Below the pieces are notes generated by a model, which saw nothing but the letters and a program-made list of their open reading frames with translations, made no database searches and had not been told where the DNA came from. From the NCBI GenBank assembly GCA_905215465.1, contig CAJMPT010000040.1:1-17454 (forward strand): 17,454 nt of DNA. The letters are read 5' to 3'. A program made the position numbers and the translations under genes. This document shows positions 14,859 through 17,454 of this stretch, piece after piece. The DNA is from an uncultured bacterium. GTDB lineage: Bacteria; Actinomycetota; Coriobacteriia; Coriobacteriales; Atopobiaceae. Within the stretch, counting starts at the first letter, position 1; each line of letters starts with the position of its first letter.

Positions 14859-15656
14859 TTACTTAATCTTAAGACCGTACGCGCGAACAGCGTTGTTCAT
14901 GAAGAAATCCTCGTCATCGCCGAACGAGTCGCGAAGAATCTGGAAGTGCTCGTCAAAGCTGGAGTAGAGCTTTACGACAGGCCAGTTAGACGCGTAGAGC
15001 AGCTTCTTGGGATCGAACGTCGCGCGCACGAACTTAAGCAGCTCCGAGACGAACTGCTTGTCAGCGGTGGGATAACCCGAGACCTTCATGTAGAGGTTCG
15101 GCAGGGTCGCGAACTTCTCCATGACCGACTTCCACTCGGGCGTCAACGCCTCGACGTTGCCGAGATGGTTCAGGATAACGGTCTCCTCGGGCGCCTGGGC
15201 AAACGCCTCGTAGGCGTCCTCGAGCTCATCCACGCGATTGCAGGACTCAAACGGCAGGCCCTTCTTTGCCAAGGTGTGCAGCCCCTCGATAAAGCTGGGC
15301 TCGAGGCAACGGCCCTTGGGCTCGGAATCGATGTGGAGCGGCTCGCGGATGCCCGCGGCAAAAGCGGGGATGCGCATCCAAGGCGAGACGTCGCTGCGGA
15401 GCATGCAGGCGAGCATCTTGGGGTCGGCGGACTTGATGTCGTAGGCGATCTTGTCCTCAGCCTCGTGGTCGGCACAGTCGACCTCGACGTACACGCCGCC
15501 GACGAACTCCACGCCCGCCTGGCGCGCGTACTCGGCCTCAAGGTCCTTGGTGGTATAGGTATGCGTGATCGTGCCGTCCGTGCCCTCGAGCCAAGGAAGG
15601 CTCTGGGTGTCCAGGTTCCAGACGTGGAAGTGAGAGTCGATTACTTTAAGAGCCAT
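14859..15656 (-). CDS. COG3618-type amidohydrolase, probable L-fucono-lactonase
   Basis: Predicted sugar lactonase of 265 residues in the amidohydrolase_2 family. The metal-site opener HxH is visible as DSHFHVW (His9, His11), with later family segments NHLGN and LLYASNWPV. COG3618 members hydrolyse lactones such as L-fucono-, L-rhamnono- and galactono-lactone, products of sugar dehydrogenases. The start at 15656 is chosen because the ribosome site GGAAAGGAAG lies just upstream, inside the end of the FucP gene, leaving a 5-nt intergenic gap. The frame continues upstream to 16121, but that overlaps the transporter and is not family-like. It would open the lactone made by the SDR enzyme at the right edge, feeding a dehydratase that is not in this window. 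Confidence 0.85.
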   Translation of the reverse strand: MALKVIDSHFHVWNLDTQSLPWLEGTDGTITHTYTTKDLEAEYARQAGVEFVGGVYVEVDCADHEAEDKIAYDIKSADPKMLACMLRSDVSPWMRIPAFAAGIREPLHIDSEPKGRCLEPSFIEGLHTLAKKGLPFESCNRVDELEDAYEAFAQAPEETVILNHLGNVEALTPEWKSVMEKFATLPNLYMKVSGYPTADKQFVSELLKFVRATFDPKKLLYASNWPVVKLYSSFDEHFQILRDSFGDDEDFFMNNAVRAYGLKIK

Positions 15657-15661
15657 GATGG

Positions 15662-16930
15662 CTACTTCCTTTCCAGGCCGAGCTTGCTGCCGAACATGCC
15701 GTACCAGGCGACGTACAGGAAGCCGGGAACCGCCACGAGCAGGGCGACGTTGATTCCGGCGGCATCGGCGACGGCGCTCATGACGAGCGGGATCAGCGCC
15801 GCGCCCACAATGGACATGACAAGCGCGGAAGAGCCGGTCTTGACGGCAGAGCCCTGGAAGCCCGTGAGCGTAAGCGAGAAGACGACCGGATAGCCGATGG
15901 AGACGAACAGGTACGACACGATCATCGCAACGACGGAAACCGGACCAAGGCCGAGGAACGCGACGAAGAACAGGACTGCGGAGGCCGTCATATAGACGCC
16001 CAGGAGCTTGCCGGGATCGACCTTGGCCATGATCGGCGTGGAGATGAAGCGGCCGATGGTGAACAGCAGCGACAGAATCGAGAGGAACGCCGCGGCGGTA
16101 CCGGCGGTCATGCCAGGCCACTGCTGCATGGCGAAGGAAGAGAACAGCGACATGCCGGCGACCTGCAGACCGATGAAGATGAACTCAGCGAGGACGCCTA
16201 GGGCAAAGTACGGGCGCTTGAGCATGGACCCGAAGGAGACCTTCTCGGCGGCGCCGTTGGCCGCCTCCTCCTCGTCACCCGGAGGCGTCGGGAGCTTAAC
16301 GAACACGAAGACGGCGAGCACGACCGCAAGCACAACGGCGATGACGATGTACATGCCGCGCATGCTGGAGAGGAACGACAGCTTGGCAGCGGCAAAGCCG
16401 GGGTCGCCGGCGGCGATGGTGGTGCCGAGGAACTGCGAGAGGATGAGCGGCCCCACGATGTTGCCCACACCGTTGAAGGACTGGGCGAGGTTCAGGCGCA
16501 TGGACTCATGCTGCTCGTCACCGAGCTTGGTGATGTAGGGGTTGCAGTTGGTCTCCAGGGTGGAGGCGCCGGCGGCAATCACGAACATGGCAAGCAGGAA
16601 CATGCCGTAGGAGGCCACGTTGGTGGCGGGCACGGTGATAAGCGAGCCGAGCACGAACAGGGCGAGGCCCATGATGACGCCGCCCTTGTAGCCAAACTTC
16701 TTGGCGACGATGGAGGCCGGGATGGCCATCACGAAGTAGGCGCCGTAATAGGCGACCTGCAGCAGGCTCGCCTCGGTGCCAGACAGCTCTAGGTAGTTGG
16801 CCATGGGGCTGTTAAGGGCGTTGACCAGGTTCATGGTCAGGCCCCAGACAAAGAACAACGAGGTCACGAGGACGATGGCGACGGTTGCCGCAGAGCCCTT
16901 CGAGCCCGCTTTCTTGGCGGAATCAGACAT
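15662..16930 (-). CDS. FucP-family MFS sugar:proton symporter
   Basis: Inner-membrane transporter of 422 residues with about 12 hydrophobic segments, close in length to E. coli FucP (438). Segments closely parallel E. coli FucP: FFVWGLTMNL, YKGGVIMGLALFVLGS, FVIAAGASTLETNCNPY and RLNLAQSFNGVGNI. With a constant offset of 9 residues, Glu126, Gln150 and Asn153 match FucP Glu135, Gln159 and Asn162, but FucP Asp46 corresponds to Asn37. The acidic central loop PPGDEEEAANG (about 215-225) lies between the two halves. GAGGG 6-7 nt upstream supports the ATG at 16930. The gene lies 27 nt after the SDR gene and 5 nt before the lactonase gene. L-fucose is the likely substrate; L-galactose or D-arabinose are possible. 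Confidence 0.88.
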   Translation of the reverse strand: MSDSAKKAGSKGSAATVAIVLVTSLFFVWGLTMNLVNALNSPMANYLELSGTEASLLQVAYYGAYFVMAIPASIVAKKFGYKGGVIMGLALFVLGSLITVPATNVASYGMFLLAMFVIAAGASTLETNCNPYITKLGDEQHESMRLNLAQSFNGVGNIVGPLILSQFLGTTIAAGDPGFAAAKLSFLSSMRGMYIVIAVVLAVVLAVFVFVKLPTPPGDEEEAANGAAEKVSFGSMLKRPYFALGVLAEFIFIGLQVAGMSLFSSFAMQQWPGMTAGTAAAFLSILSLLFTIGRFISTPIMAKVDPGKLLGVYMTASAVLFFVAFLGLGPVSVVAMIVSYLFVSIGYPVVFSLTLTGFQGSAVKTGSSALVMSIVGAALIPLVMSAVADAAGINVALLVAVPGFLYVAWYGMFGSKLGLERK

Positions 16931-16957
16931 TTGAAAGCCCTCTTTTCGCGCCGCAGC

Positions 16958-17454
16958 CTAGTCAAGCGCGCGGTCGAGGTTGACGTAACCGCCGTCGACG
17001 TTGCACCACTGGCCGGTGGTGTGGCTGGAGCGGTCGGAGAGCAGGAAGCACGCGGCGTCCGCGATCTCCTCGACGGAGGTCATGCGGTGCTCGAGCGGGA
17101 TGCGGTCGGTGATGAGGGAGAGGCGCTTCTGCTGGGCCTCCTCATCGCCGAAGGTCTTGATCCAGTTGGCGTACAGCGGCGTCCAGGCCTCGGCGACGAC
17201 GATGGCGTTGACGCGCACAGAGTCGTGAACGAGGGCGGCGGCCCACTCGCGGGTGAGGCCGAGAATGGCTCCCTTGGCGGCGGCATAGGCGGTCGTCTTG
17301 CCCTGGCCAGTGAGGGCGACCTTGGAGGCGATGTTCACGATAGAGCCCTTGGACTCCTTGAGGTAGGGGCAGGTCTCGTGGACGAGCTCGAAGTAGTGCG
17401 TGAGGTTGCCGTGCAGGGACTTCTCGAAGTCCTGCCAGCTCGTGGTCTCGAGCT
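16958..17454 (-). CDS. SDR-family dehydrogenase, probable L-fucose dehydrogenase (5' end outside window)
   Basis: C-terminal 165 codons of a short-chain dehydrogenase; the Rossmann N-terminus with the glycine-rich cofactor motif lies beyond 17454. Catalytic residues are visible as the Ser of NIASK and the Tyr/Lys pair in AYAAAKGAILGLTREWA. The C-terminal part contains RMTSVEEIADAACFLLSDRS, HTTGQWCNVDGGYV and the ending NLDRALD, a form I associate with L-fucose dehydrogenases of oxidative fucose clusters. An internal GTG at 17338 gives a false start; the frame remains open to the edge. It is the first visible gene of the operon and would oxidise L-fucose (or a similar sugar) to its lactone using NAD(P). 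Confidence 0.85.
   Translation of the reverse strand, partial: LETTSWQDFEKSLHGNLTHYFELVHETCPYLKESKGSIVNIASKVALTGQGKTTAYAAAKGAILGLTREWAAALVHDSVRVNAIVVAEAWTPLYANWIKTFGDEEAQQKRLSLITDRIPLEHRMTSVEEIADAACFLLSDRSSHTTGQWCNVDGGYVNLDRALD

Noticed and set aside
15657..16121. N-terminal extension of the amidohydrolase up to 16121
   Set aside because: It lies inside the FucP coding sequence in another frame, is Arg/His-rich, and the lactonase family begins at the HxH segment next to the ATG at 15656.

Overview
The window is high-GC bacterial DNA from a carbohydrate-using, probably gut or mucosal, bacterium. Codon third positions are dominated by G and C, Shine-Dalgarno (SD) sequences are clear AGGAGG types, and several TAGACT-like -10 boxes lack a good -35. 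The gene set (split fructose-family PTS, UTRA-type GntR regulator, ROK kinase, M32 carboxypeptidase, short cobalamin methionine synthase, oxidative fucose genes) best fits the Actinomycetota class Coriobacteriia (Olsenella/Collinsella/Atopobium relatives). The taxon is an inference from style and gene content, not from a marker gene.

Region 1 (1-5476, all minus strand) is a PTS sugar module. In transcription order it holds a ROK sugar kinase, a stand-alone PTS IIA, a Cof-type HAD phosphatase, a GntR/UTRA repressor, a second stand-alone IIA, and a IIB-IIC permease that runs off the left edge. Upstream of each IIA gene lies a copy of the same motif, with 18 of the first 22 bases identical, which looks like a shared operator. 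The adjacent GntR protein is the obvious candidate to bind it. The sugar is not identified.

Region 2 (5477-8433) has a plus-strand M32 metallocarboxypeptidase ending in a 15-bp-stem terminator. It is convergent with a minus-strand TetR regulator whose promoter carries a palindrome. Upstream of tetR is a 90-residue, four-cysteine protein of unknown function.

Region 3 (8434-13640) has a plus-strand monoacylglycerol-lipase-like hydrolase whose stop overlaps the start of glycerol kinase (ATGA). Together they could turn monoacylglycerol into fatty acid plus glycerol-3-phosphate. glpK is convergent with a minus-strand cobalamin-dependent methionine synthase lacking the C-terminal reactivation domain. 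A single palindromic CTAG supplies both stop codons.

Region 4 (13641-17454) is a minus-strand operon reading SDR dehydrogenase (cut by the right edge), FucP-like MFS transporter, COG3618 amidohydrolase/lactonase and DapA-family aldolase, closed by a 15-bp-stem hairpin. This matches the non-phosphorylative (oxidative) L-fucose pathway: fucose to fuconolactone to fuconate to 2-keto-3-deoxyfuconate to pyruvate plus lactaldehyde. The fuconate dehydratase step is not in the window. I found no tRNA, rRNA, CRISPR, insertion sequence or phage gene.
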